A stretch of DNA of 64,000 nucleotides. Origin: Collybiopsis luxurians FD-317 M1. Lineage: Eukaryota > Basidiomycota > Agaricomycetes > Agaricales > Omphalotaceae. The notes under the pieces were generated by a model. The model saw only the letters and a list, made by a program, of their open reading frames with translations. It made no database searches and was not told where the DNA came from. The stretch is taken from positions 265,330-329,329 of the forward strand of contig KN834771.1 in NCBI GenBank assembly GCA_000827265.1, written 5' to 3'. Below, piece by piece: positions 11,511 to 22,422 of this stretch (position 1 is its first letter; each line of letters begins with the position of its first letter). A program made the translations under genes and the position numbers.

Positions 11511-12365
11511 TTCCGTTCAGCAAAGAGTATCTCCAAAAGTGTTTTCGAGGCTAAGCCGACCTCTGAACGACGAAGAGCACTCAGTTTTTATACTTTCCCC
11601 CCCCCAACCCAACCTTTGGGTCACAAAAGTATTTACTATACAAAAGTTTATTGACGCTTGATACCTTCCCTTGCTTTGACCTCCATTAACCATTAACCAT
11701 CTCTCTCAGGTCATGGAGAAGGAAACACCAAGGTTCTTCCAGATTGCACCCGCTGCGGGAACAGCAAGATAAATATAGTCAGGTCACCAGTACGAACGAG
11801 TCAGCAAGTGTTGAGAAGAAAGTACAACATTAACATGCGCTTCCCTGTTTTCAATGCAAGAACAGGCTTCGGTCTATTCACTAACCGGTTTAAAGTTGCG
11901 TCAAGGGACAGCGAGACATCGTTGGGAATCTATCAGACTGACCTATGACTGTCGAAAAATATGAAGAACCAGGACACGGATGCAACAGCTTGACGCTGCC
12001 GAGCATACATCGAACAAACGTACATATGACTGGCAAAAACATAGAGTACCAGAAAACGGAGAACACGGATGTAGTTGTGCCATGCACTCAAATGCTGAAG
12101 CTATTCCCAGCCTGGGTCCTTGGCTCCCTCGGGGCCGTCCTTTCTACTTGCTGTCTGCCCGGAATCATGAACGAGTTGCGATCCTGTGACTTTGAGACGC
12201 ACGCAGACAGTTTCGCTAATTGCCACGAGAGAAGGCTTCGGGAACCCAAGGATATGCAGGGGAAGGTACGGGAGCTGTTGCTTATTTACCGTGGTACGAC
12301 TGTATCGAACTTCAGGGGCGAATACACTGACTACTCTACATGATAGTTACACGCAAGAACCAAGC
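11511..12365 (-). promoter_or_regulatory. Cutinase upstream region
   Basis: 855 bp between the cutinase start and the 3' end of the next minus-strand gene. A TATAAA lies on the minus strand at 11592-11587, roughly 80 bp before the cutinase ATG, next to a C-rich (C9) run. The rest contains no supported gene; an open frame at 11,945-12,343 has no splice or family support. Confidence 0.45.
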
Positions 12366-15300
12366 CTAATTTCTAAATTGAGCGTCCCTCTCACTGGAGC
12401 TAACAGCCCGCAGCATATCGTCCACCACTCCCATGAACGAAGCCCAGTCTTCTTCATTCCTTTGCGTAAGAATAGAATGCGTCAAGAACCACTGCGGTCT
12501 AACTCTAAGCTGAGCCTATTACTTACCTAGATTCAAACACCCTAGCTCCTTGAGCAGCGAGAGATGCTTGATCATGAACATCACCTGGAAATTCGACGCC
12601 AGAAACTCCTGCATCAAATATCCTAGTAGAGGTAATATTTCTTTGGTCCCAAAATTGCTCGGCGGCCGAGAAAATTGACTCGGTAGGTAATGGTTTATGA
12701 ATGTCCAGGTGATGGTTGAAAGCTGGATACGAATCTTGTAGACCAACTAGTTCAACCTGGCTTTGAGACCGTTTCAAAGACGGTTGCTTCGAAGGTAGGG
12801 TGACCCCACTGGCCGAAATCATCGATCGTAGAATATCGCTAAAGTTTTAGGGTCAGAACGAAATGCAGCGATCTTCAAGGAGCTTACTGGAGACGCCCTG
12901 CTACTTGATACCTATGCGAGATCATCAACGATCGTTGTGGTATTAGACGAAACAAGGAACATACCTTGGCTCATACAAGCTCAAATAATGCAAACATTTG
13001 TACACCTGCTCCGTCTCCTCCCTCTGAAATCGCATAGAATCCCTCCATGTCTTCTTCCAAAGATCTATCAATAACACCATTCCGTACATAAATAGATGAT
13101 GCTAGATGGAAAAAAACGTTTTAATGAACGATTGTTTGGCGCGAGTCCCGTAGGTGAGTCAAGTGGACGCACAATCAAGTGTGGCAGGATCAAACAATCA
13201 GGTCGTTTATGCTGGACTTCGAGAATTGGAAGACAGGTACGCGCCGCTTTGGCACAGGTCGTGACCGCAGAGAAATGCATAGGTCCAGGTCGAAGGAATT
13301 GTCGAAGTATTTGTATCTACCAGACCAAGGTCATCCAAAATCACCCCAGTTGAGATGGGTACTCAAGAGGTGAAAACACTGACCTGGACCTGGCAATAAG
13401 TAGTCTGAATCAATATCGATTGATGAAAAAAAATAAGATCTGCTCTGCGAGGGTCCCATCGGACTGGAAATCCCGAGTCAACGTCTATTCGTTCACCAGC
13501 AAGTTAAAAAGAGCCTTACGATGAGCAGGGGTGGAAGAGAACCATTCTTCCAAGATCTCCATTCGAATTTGAGCTATACGTTCTGGACTGGGCATCCCCT
13601 CAGGACCATTCGCAGTAAGCTTAAGAGCATAAAATTGAACTCAATAAGAGCAGTCCCAAAAGATTGATTGATCAAACAACTCACTCTACGACGAAGGTGA
13701 CCAATAGTCACCAAATACTTTACGATGAAGACCCAATAAGCCATGTAGGAAGGTTTCCCTCGCGGTTGTAAAAACCAAAGCTCCGAACTGGACTCATTGA
13801 ACCAATATTCATCGTCGCATTCTTTAGGTAAATCGAACGCGAGCCTGCAAAAGTTTAGTTCATTGGGATCAAGCTTTAGACTTTGCACGTACTGCTCCGG
13901 CGTTAGAAACATTTTCTGATCTGTAATAGCCGCTCTGACGAGCTCGAAGTAAAGGATTACCCAAAAGGCGCGTTTCCAGAGTTCACATTCGACCATATCG
14001 CGGTAGCTCAGCTTCCCGTTGCAGCGCTGTTGAATATCTGAAACGGTTTTCTGCGCTAGCTCCATACAAGGCTGAGCCATATCCCATGGCCATGCACCTA
14101 TTTGGTTCGTCACTGGAAACAGAAACGTGATTGACAACTAAGGAAAAGAAATCAGTGTCAGAAGCCCGTCTGAATGGAGGAGAGAGTACCGCGTATAGTT
14201 GCACCTCGAACAACGTCATAGGTTGAAGGTAGGTCAGTCGCAGGAATCGCACTTGACTGAAGTACTTCCATCCTGTTGAATGTTCCGATTGTGAATTATG
14301 GTACAGATTTCGAGGATCATTGAGATGCCGCGAAGCATTGGCGCACACTGCGAGGAGAGTCGCACCGAACATTCGATCTCGTAGGTGAAGTTTTTCCTCG
14401 AATACTTGCCGTTCAAAAGTGGGTCGATGGAAGAGGGGAAAAACATAGTGTAGCTGGGAGAAGTATGCCGACACAAGCTCTTGCAGGAGATCTTCTTCAG
14501 GAAAAATGAATGGAGGTTCTTGGTCAGGTTCATCCCACTGTTAGAATAATCTCGCTAAGGGAAAATATATTAAGATATTCAGAAAGGCAATCTTACGGGA
14601 ACTGGATTCCAAAATTCCGGACGTTTTTGGAGAACGATAGTCCCAGTGCTTCCACCGTGCATTTCATCTTTGATGTCCAGTGCTGTCTGCAAAAGCGTGA
14701 CCTGATTAGGTTTGGAAACGCCGCTTGAGTCGAGATACAGGCCGTGAATTCGAGTAGTCAGAGCTTCCATATCGACGTGCAGAGGTCGGGGCGTTATCAT
14801 CTCTGCAGAAGCCTGAGCATCGGAAGTACCAGAACACGGAAGAGACCCTATTTCATGAACCGTGCGGCCTTGATTCGAAGGAGCTGGCACATTGCTGAGT
14901 TTATCGCTCAAGGCTCGAGCATGAGACGCGAGGTCTATCAGCATGTCGCGTATAGCTCTTGCATCCTCTGGCAGAGCAAAGCTCTCAGGAGCAGATAGGA
15001 TAGTGTATATGAGCGATGAAACTGCAGACGGCGGGCGTCGCTTAGACCTAAGTGTGCGGTAGGCGACGCGATGACATGAAGCGGTGAGGATAATATAAAA
15101 ACTCACCCGGTTTTGGGACCGCGTTTCTTTATTATTGTATCAATAAGCCGAAGGCACGGACAGACCCACTCAGAGACTCGTACCTTCTTTTCCATCGGAC
15201 GTGTACATTCGAATCCCCAGCTCTGGCAATTAGAGCAGATACCGTCTGCTTTTGACGTTCCATCACCTAGCGAGGTAAGGTAAGGCACCCTGAGTACCAA

Positions 15301-15429
15301 AACTAGCTGCAACGAGTTTTTAGCCGTACATTTCACTTTCCGCTGATGACACTGGTTGCAAGCTTCAGAAGCCCTTTGTCTACGAGGTTTGACGGAAGGA
15401 TGAGTGCGAGAGTCTTCGTCAAGAGGCAT
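12366..15429 (-). CDS. Zn2Cys6 fungal-specific transcription factor
   Basis: Second zinc-cluster regulator, 788 codons in 13 exons: complement(join(12366..12459,12527..12838,12888..12911,12965..13101,13173..13316,13384..13484,13520..13619,13685..14137,14190..14537,14597..15047,15107..15126,15184..15266,15330..15429)). The cluster CNQCHQRKVKC plus CSNCQSWGFEC (cysteines 24, 27, 34, 44, 47, 54) is split by an intron through the third cysteine codon. The middle-homology domain starts with AYFSQLHYVFPLFHRPTF and includes ELWKRAFWVILYFE. The C-terminal part has the usual FPVRWDPRRAD, CAKAARTC and VLLIDLWKKTWRD blocks. Two exons are only 20 and 24 nt. The exon border near 14,137 is the least certain, because the sequence there matches the family less well. 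Target genes are unknown. Confidence 0.87.
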
Positions 15430-15879
15430 TATGCGTCACCGGGAAGATTATGAGTAAAGACAGAAGGCGCTCGCCATCTCAGACGTCTTTCATTTCATTT
15501 TTATGTTTGGGTGTACCGTCGATTTGGAAGCCCGTGAGCCCCTATTAACTGCGACGACGGCGTGGCGTTGAGGGTGGAAGAATGAACGTTTTACGTTCAA
15601 ATTTTAATGACTAAGTATGAGATTTTTTTTCCCTGCCGGCATCGTCTTCTGCGCATCGCTCCAAAACATAAAAAATGGGGTCCCGAAGGAGAAAGCGGTA
15701 AGCATGAGAGAAACGGGACCGAGAAGATTCAAATTCTTTTTGGAAGACAAGCGCCTTAGCACCGCAATACCAAACACTGAAATACCTTCCTTGTCTCCCA
15801 TCAGAAGTGAGTCTACCTGCATTTGACTATAAATCTATGAGTCCCTAACCTGCATTCCGAAAGAATACCACTTTACTCC
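15430..15879. promoter_or_regulatory. Divergent promoter region
   Basis: 450 bp between the divergently transcribed zinc-cluster gene (minus) and the DUF7770-like gene (plus). A TATAAAT at 15828-15834 sits about 46 bp before the plus-strand ATG. No gene is supported in between. Confidence 0.4.
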
Positions 15880-16440
15880 ATGCAGCAAGCCACAATCCAG
15901 CCCATCTATGTATCCCTTCATGAAATGACGCCGCATAATCCTGGCATCGGATCTTACCACTGGGCTATCGCCATCCCTAGACCCAGTGAAGAATACCGAC
16001 TAGACCGCCCTCTCGATATGTTCCAAGTTTACGCCTCCGATTCTACCGACTATGACAATGACGACTGGTGTTCCGACCACAAGACCGGGACAGAGCCCAT
16101 GTATTTGGATCGACTGGTTGGAGTTGTGAGGCTTCCGCCGTTGGTCGTCACGCATGAAGAGGCGTGCAAATTTCTTTCCAGCGAACCTTCAAATCGAGAA
16201 GGCACGACGCTCTTGCGAGGCCGTAGCACCTGGTCTTGTTCGCAATGGTTAATTCGCTGTTTGAAGCGCATGGAAGAGAAGGGGTGGTTTTCGAGTCCTC
16301 CACCATTGGGGATTGCAACTGGTAACGGTCAAGCTTTTTATGATGATATCAGGACCAAGGGCATCACGTACGAAATAATGATCATGAATGGATTTGCCGG
16401 CAACTCTACTCTGATGGATGGTATACGCGTACTGCTGTAG
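15880..16440 (+). CDS. DUF7770-like protein, copy 1
   Basis: Intronless gene of 186 codons. It is clearly paralogous to the gene at 17,007: shared blocks include the IQPIY start, HWAI.(I/L)PRP, YRLDR.LD.FQ, W-S-C-x-Q-W-x-I-R-C-L and GIRVLL/GVRILL at the extreme C-terminus. The best family match I can recall is a fungal domain of unknown function (DUF7770); that label is from memory. The invariant His27 (in YHWAIAIP) and Cys120 (in TWSCSQW) have the order of a circularly permuted papain-like fold (as in PPPDE and LRAT/NlpC relatives), so a thiol hydrolase or acyltransferase activity is possible but unproven. There is no signal peptide or membrane segment. Confidence 0.75.
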   Translation: MQQATIQPIYVSLHEMTPHNPGIGSYHWAIAIPRPSEEYRLDRPLDMFQVYASDSTDYDNDDWCSDHKTGTEPMYLDRLVGVVRLPPLVVTHEEACKFLSSEPSNREGTTLLRGRSTWSCSQWLIRCLKRMEEKGWFSSPPPLGIATGNGQAFYDDIRTKGITYEIMIMNGFAGNSTLMDGIRVLL

Positions 16441-17006
16441 GCTGATGCTTTTGGACAGTTTTTTTTTCTCTCACGCATCATTGTGGCGCAAGCACTATCG
16501 CTATGTTTTTCGTTTTTTTTTTCTTCACAATGTCATCCCCTCAATTTTTCCAGCATCTTACCCACTGAACGACAGCGATATCCATCCATTATCTGGGGGA
16601 AAGACCACTTTTTGCTATTATGCGCTATATAAAACCTGATCGATAACAATAATCTTATTCGGCGATGGGCCAAGTACAATATCTTTTTCGTCAATGCGTA
16701 TGGGTCCACTAGCACATCCTGGCTTATTTAAGGGTCCGAGGTCCAACAACTCATCCTCAGTTCCACCGCTGGTTTTTCCCTCAGTTGCTGCACTCATACC
16801 TGCATCTCGCAACTCGTAGGTGACCTTCACCCATACAGCTCTCCCTCACTGACCTCGTTTGGATAGTGTATAGCCAGCCTTGTACTCTCCTACCTGCTCT
16901 GATAAACTTCCACTCACTTAAATACCGTGGGTAACTCTCCAAAAGCTTCATTCAAAGAACATGAATTCCATTTTATTACAGTACTTCATATCGTCACGCT
17001 GAAAAC
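16441..17006. other. Intergenic region
   Basis: 566 bp between the two DUF7770-like genes, with poly-T tracts just after the first stop codon. No additional gene is supported; the right end should hold the promoter of the second copy. Confidence 0.45.
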
Positions 17007-17549
17007 ATGCAACCCATCTACATAGGTCTCTACGAAATGGGCCGACACAACACCGGTTCCGGCTCTTTCCACTGGGCAATTATCCTCCCTCGACCCACCG
17101 AAAACTACCGCCTCGACCGGTCCCTCGACATCTTCCAAATCCACCACCCTCGAGACGAATGGTTAGGTTACCACAGGACCGGGCAACACCCCGCTCTTCT
17201 CTCGCACTGCGGAAAACTCGTAGGCCTCGTCGAGCTTCCTATGCTAAACGTATCATACGACAGAGTAGTCCAGTATCTCTTTCCTCAACCTTCGAACCAA
17301 GGAAACACGCCAATTTTCCGATCTCGTCGAAACTTAGGCTGGTCGTGTGCGCAATGGGCTATACGTTGTCTGCAAGGGATGTATAATCTAGGATGGTTCG
17401 CAAATGCCCCGCAAGGCCTCGATCATCATGGAAACTGGGAAACTGTCTTTGAAAGTATTCGCCAAACAGGTGTGCGCTTCGAAATTTACGCAATGAACGG
17501 CTATAGTGGGCAAGTCAAATTCGTGAATGGTGTGCGGATTTTGCTCTAG
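17007..17549 (+). CDS. DUF7770-like protein, copy 2
   Basis: Intronless, 180 codons, tandem paralogue of the gene at 15,880. It conserves His22 (in FHWAIILPRP), Cys114 (in WSCAQWAIRCL), the YRLDRSLDIFQ block and the VRILL end. The acidic loop after residue 50 is shorter than in copy 1. The pair diverged enough (clearly below near-identity) to be an old duplication under constraint. Role unknown; see copy 1 for the possible His/Cys site. It ends 238 bp from the convergent BAH-protein gene. Confidence 0.75.
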   Translation: MQPIYIGLYEMGRHNTGSGSFHWAIILPRPTENYRLDRSLDIFQIHHPRDEWLGYHRTGQHPALLSHCGKLVGLVELPMLNVSYDRVVQYLFPQPSNQGNTPIFRSRRNLGWSCAQWAIRCLQGMYNLGWFANAPQGLDHHGNWETVFESIRQTGVRFEIYAMNGYSGQVKFVNGVRILL

Positions 17550-17787
17550 CGTCTTGCAATTCATGTCATCTTCTCATTCTGCGACGTTCTTGCTTTCATA
17601 TTGCTAATAACTTTGCTGTCCAAACCTCGCTGTGTATTTGTTAGCCGTCCTACATAGACGTAGATAAGTGTCAAGGCATAATGTATTTGTACTCAAACAT
17701 CATCGTTCCAAGCAATGATATCTGTGGATATTCTTAGTTCTCAGGCGCAAGCAAATAAATACCAAGAGTGAAGAGAATGTACTCAAA

Positions 17788-20757
17788 CTAGATTTTTGAA
17801 TGACAACAAGGACAGAGCAATGAATTCCGTCGATGGAATTGCCAAGCGCGAAGCATCTCGTATGTGCGACCAAGAATTTTCCTCCGTATCATAACCTTCG
17901 ACGAAGAAGATGACGACGAGATGGAAGTTTTATCACCCGACAAGCCACCTTCCTTATTTTCAGCATTCCAGCGACCCGACCGCGTCCCATTTCTTGTACT
18001 GGACGGAGTGGAAGCGGAAGCGGTCGTGTTCTGAGGACTACCATAGAAACACTCAAACAACCACTCCCTTCCCTCCAACTCAACGACATAGTCTGCCCAT
18101 TCATACGGAGTGACCAAAATGTCCCCTGCATCGGCATCAGAATTATCTTCGTCCATATCCTCCGTCTGCGGCTTCTGTAATCTCTCTAGCCTCCTATCCA
18201 ACACTTCATATAGCCTAATACGCGCCCGAGCGACCCTAGAAATATTCCCCGTGATGGTCGTCTGTACAGCTTTCCCAAACGGAGAATTTGAGTGAAAGAT
18301 CGGGGTGGTACCGGCGATGGAAAAGACCGAATCTGAAGGAGAGGCAGGAGGTGGCACGGGAGGTATTCCCCCGCGAATCATAGGTTGGCTCGCCAGACAT
18401 ATAAACTCCGGAGCCCTCAGCTGCGCTAAACAATGCATGATCTTTAAAAGATCTTCATCGTTGTCGTCGGCATCATCCGCAGCGCTGTTCGTACCGTTAA
18501 GTGGTCGAGAAGACGGCTGGGGCTCAGCGATTTCCTCGCCATCGACGTCCATCGAGTCCACAGCTTGTCCCGAGAGCCGAAGAGACCGGCGTCGCTTTCT
18601 CGGCGATTCATCATCGATATCGACATCAGCGTCCTTCCTTGCTCGTGAACGAGACTGACTCCTCAACTTCTCTTTGCCCTTCCTCCGTTGACCGGCTGGT
18701 GTGTCTGCGATCATCAAGTCTCGCAGCACCTCCAACTCTTCCTGCTCGCTTGTCCGCGCCTTCCGTTTCCCTTTCTTTTTTGGAGACATGGACGGAGGCG
18801 GCTCCTTGGCAGCGCTCGGAGGATCCAGGGGCGTAAGCACGGGAAATTCATACTGCCCATCACTCACGTCAGGATCCCTGGAATACCCAGGTGGAATGGT
18901 AGACAGGAGTTCCAGCATCCTCGCCACTTGCATCTTCTGAGACTCGCTCATCCTATCCCATCGTGCTCGAATCTGTTGATAAGTTGGCGGCGGCTCAGTC
19001 TCATTAGCTCGGTTCCTCCGATAACCTTGAGAGAGCCAGCTTCCCAGATTCTGCAACGCCTTAAAACCATCGAAATCCTCCTCGTCTGCTTCAGCATCGC
19101 TAGGGATATTGGGTTCTTCTCGAATAAGACACGACCGATGCCACGCCCTCCCGCGCGGTGCAGTACACTCTGCTCGAGGACAAATGTGCATCGAGAGCGT
19201 GTCCTCTTGATACACAGCCAGCTTCAGTTTTTCGAACAATTGTTGACTGGCAGTCACTATCAAACTTTCCATATTGTTCGTCGAGGATTTAGCGAGTCCG
19301 TTGCGTGTTCGTTTTATGGGCGAAGTGGATGAGGGACGAAGAAGCGCAGATGCAGAAGCTACAGGAGACTCCACTCGGATAGCTCGCGATCGGGTACGTG
19401 GGGTGATCTGAGCGTTAGAACTCATGGAAGGTGTCGTGTTACGAGTGATTCTGACGCTGGGTTTAGAAGCGCTCTGAGAAGAACTGCGAGTATTAGAAGA
19501 AGGTCCCGGCGTAGATGGATTGACTGGAGATGCTGGAACTCCTTCTCCGCGTCCAGCCAATGTCTCGGAAATCAAAGAGACCTGGCTTTCTAGATAGTCC
19601 CCCGCTTCACGTACAAGCCGGGCGACTTCCCGCCCGATCTTTTGAGCACGGTCGGAGTCCGGAGGGAAGTATAATGATTCGGAAAAACAGGAATTATGGT
19701 TTGTGCGTGGTATTGAGGTGTTCGTCGCAGGTTTTCGGTTTGACTTGGATGGCGACTTTGAGGCGGAATCTGGTCTAGACGGAATCAGCGATTCGTAATA
19801 TGATTTTGAAGCCTTTGCACTGAAACAGTTGAATTGAGAGGCGTTGGGCTGGAAAGGTGAGATATTAGTCCGTGCAAGCGACTAGAAAAGATAGAGGATG
19901 CCACATTCCAAAATGGGACCTCGAAGCGCATGACAGCTCAAACTTACAGATAATTGCTTCTTTGTGACCTCCAAGTCATAGCGATAGAAGGTAACAGGGT
20001 ATTCATCCTCAGCTTCGTTCTTGGCACCGCTCGCAGCACGGATCCTGTCCTGAAGAAAAGTGAGATCCAGCATCGCTTCGCTGGGATCTGGAGATGAAGA
20101 TGTTGAAGTTTCAGTGGAATTAATATATGTAGGGTCGAAAATAAATCTTTTTATTGGGACGACGTCTTTGAAGTCGAGATACGAGTCAGCTTCGTAAACT
20201 GTACTGTCATGAAGAATCCGTACCATCGATACAAGTGTGGTGAACGTAATCATACCAATCTGACAAAATCCGTTCATTCGCTGAGAGATGAGCAGTTGGG
20301 CTGTTCTCACTGTATCAATTTCCTCTCACTTACTATAAACCAAAAACCTTACAATTTGGGTAGAACACTCGAGAGATCTTTCTTGTTATAAAACCACTGA
20401 ACACGGGCCCAAGCGTCCAGCTCTTCTATAGGCTGATCGGTTTGACCAGTTCGTATATCCTTGATGATGCCTAACCACATCAGACTCAGCGGTGGAGCTG
20501 GTCCGTCTTCAACTCCGTATCCGTTTGGAAGATTCGGAGGTAACACAGAAACACTTGAGAGATGTGAGAACGCGTCTCCAGTAAGATAAAGCAACATACC
20601 AATCGCCGACCTCAAAGAGGTGCTCAACATTTTCTTCGTCTGAGGCAGGTTCTGTGATGATAAACTTTTTGAATGGTATCATTCGGTCCCATTCAGCATC
20701 TGTTGGCGGGACTGGACTCGGATCCACCTGAGGTACTTTTTGCTTCTTGCGAGCCAT
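17788..20757 (-). CDS. BAH-domain chromatin protein
   Basis: Nuclear protein of 909 codons: complement(join(17788..19848,19948..20203,20256..20309,20353..20553,20600..20757)). Residues ~45-190 match a bromo-adjacent homology (BAH) domain: FEVGD, then PPLSLMWLGIIKDI, WARVQWFY and YEADSYLDFKDVVPIKRF. A zinc-finger-like remnant CPRAECTAPRGRAWHRSCL follows around residue 360, and the protein ends LCPCCHSKI, so cysteine pairs are far apart. The long middle is Ser/Pro/Arg-rich with KKKGKRKAR and RKRRR clusters likely to be nuclear localisation signals. BAH proteins read nucleosomes or other chromatin proteins; the partner here is unknown. The first four exons cover the BAH domain and the last exon alone holds 687 codons. 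Confidence 0.82.
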
Positions 20758-21202
20758 TGTACATGATGTCGGACGGGAGTAAATTCAAGGTCAAGAAAGA
20801 AACCCGCGCCCCGAACTGTGGGAAGCGCCAATCACACGTGACATACGCGTCAAAATGACATTTGCGCGTCTTGCCAATATAGCATACGCGTGAAACAGCT
20901 TGAAAAGTTATATGGCCTTATTGGGCTTGTGTCTACTGCCGAACCATTCTGCACAGTTATTTTCTACTTTAAAGTGCTGACCAGGGGTGGCAGTGGTCAT
21001 TTTCTTCACGAATCCCGAATACAGCTTCTTGAACTTCCACTTTGTCGTCAGGACTCAAGAGAAGCCCTGTACAGGCGATTATCCACTGATTCGCATGGCG
21101 TAATCCTGAACCGTTAATTGAGTCGAATCATCGGCTGATCAGATGTTACATAAGACTAAAACCCCTCTCGCCGCAATTTTTAGGGTCTTACCGCAAACCA
21201 CC
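20758..21202. promoter_or_regulatory. Divergent promoter with two ACGCGT boxes
   Basis: 445 bp between the BAH gene (minus) and the plus-strand gene at 21,203. ACGCGT hexamers lie at 20845-20850 and 20886-20891, about 90 and 130 bp before the BAH-gene ATG; a CACGTGAC lies at 20835-20842. The hexamers match the MBF (MCB) cell-cycle site of yeasts; use in this fungus is inference. Confidence 0.45.
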
Positions 21203-21789
21203 ATGTCTACCAGCATTGTTGAAGGTCATCCTTGGGATGAAAGGGTTATGCGGTCGTTCGACTTGGCTTCTGGGTTCCTAGCGGATAAACGCAGATTTTA
21301 CGGCGCATGGAACCGATTGCTGGGCATCCAGTTCCCCCAGCTTCCGACTTCGAAGTGACACCCCAATTCCCCACTCCTACCCGCGACTCTATAGACTTTG
21401 CAATCCTCTTCACCTCGAAAGACGTCGGGGTCCCGGTTGTTTTCCTTGCAATCAAACCACCCCGCCAGTTGAACGACAAATCTAGTCGTGCCGACGCAGA
21501 TCGTGAGATGCGAATGCAATTGGGAGATTTTGGCCCTCCGTCCTCGTTCCCAAAGCTTCATGGCATATCTGCTTTTGGGTCCAAAATGTGCTTTTACACT
21601 TATGATTGTGAAGCTCGTAGAATTGAGCCTTCGTTAAAAGGATTAAACCGGGTTGAGGAAGATGTCACTCCCGAGGAGTGGTGGTCTGAAGATGTTCTGA
21701 CGAATGAAGGGGCAAAGAAGTTCGTCGACCTCATGAGAGAGGTCAAAGATATGTGCATGAATGTCAATCTGGACCAGAGTCACCAGTAG
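21203..21789 (+). pseudogene. Basidiomycete hypothetical protein, frameshifted
   Basis: Member of an uncharacterised basidiomycete family recognisable by HPWDERVMRSFDLASGFLAD, RRFYGAWNRLLG and the IDFAILF...VVFLAIKPP block. The first frame runs from ATG 21,203 to a stop at 21,358; the second carries the conserved remainder to 21,789. The two frames meet at a C5 run near 21,332, where one base is missing relative to a continuous frame. No GT..AG intron fits. The cause may be a true frameshift or a homopolymer error in the assembly. Ends at KDMCMNVNLDQSHQ. Function unknown. Confidence 0.7.
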
Positions 21790-22102
21790 GATCAGTCCAA
21801 TGGCAAGTCTTTCCATAGATAGGACTAGTGTAGAGGATCGTTCCTGAACTTGGTTAGATTTACTCTGCCTACTGCTGTCACTAATGCTTTATGTACCCTT
21901 TTTCCTCCTTGTATGGCCATACAAGTGTATTCTATCTATTTTCAGAACGGTTGCGCTTTTATAAAGTGATGGATAATATGTTGTCCCTCCTCCAAGCGTA
22001 CGTGAAATAAGACAGTTAGCTTAAGATATGGTTGAACCTAGAATTTCTACGATGGAAATTCGATGAAGCCACCAAAAATAGGGGGAAGGGAAAAGTAAGA
22101 AT
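21790..22102. other. Intergenic region
   Basis: 313 bp between the frameshifted gene and tRNA-Leu. No gene or clear repeat is visible. Confidence 0.4.
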
Positions 22103-22198
22103 GACAAGAGTGGGACTTGAACCCACGCGGACATACGCCCATGAGAAGGAAGCATTTTCAGCTTGAGTCACACGCCTTAACCGCTCGGCCATCTTGCC
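22103..22198 (-). tRNA. tRNA-Leu(CAA) with intron
   Basis: Seven-base-pair acceptor stem (GGCAAGA with TCTTGTC), Leu/Ser-type D arm GGCCGAGCGGTTAAGGC, long variable arm, and T arm GTGGG-TTCAAGT-CCCAC. The anticodon loop reads CTCAAG, giving anticodon CAA, and is followed by an intron of about 16 nt after position 37. The large variable arm and anticodon agree on leucine. The gene sits about 70 bp from the left edge of the thaumatin-like array. Confidence 0.88.
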
Positions 22199-22422
22199 CT
22201 TCAAACTTAGGCCTACAATTCCAATAGAACGAGTTCCAACGCTCTGTCTGCTCTTCGACATTCAATGAAGCTAAATCATTTGCTTATTTGGAGTGGCCCA
22301 TAAGTTGAAAGTGAGTACATTCCACGAATACTATTCCTAATACAATTCCAAAATCCGGGTATGCGATCCAGAAAACACCAAATCAAAAAAATCCAAAACC
22401 AAACTTCTTCGAGTCAATTTGT

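Noticed and set aside
11945..12343. Plus-strand open frame upstream of the cutinase
   Set aside because: No homologous motif, no splice support, and unusual composition for coding sequence here.
18688..19332. 214-codon plus-strand open frame within the BAH gene
   Set aside because: Mirror of the biased composition of the long BAH exon on the other strand; no recognisable domain.
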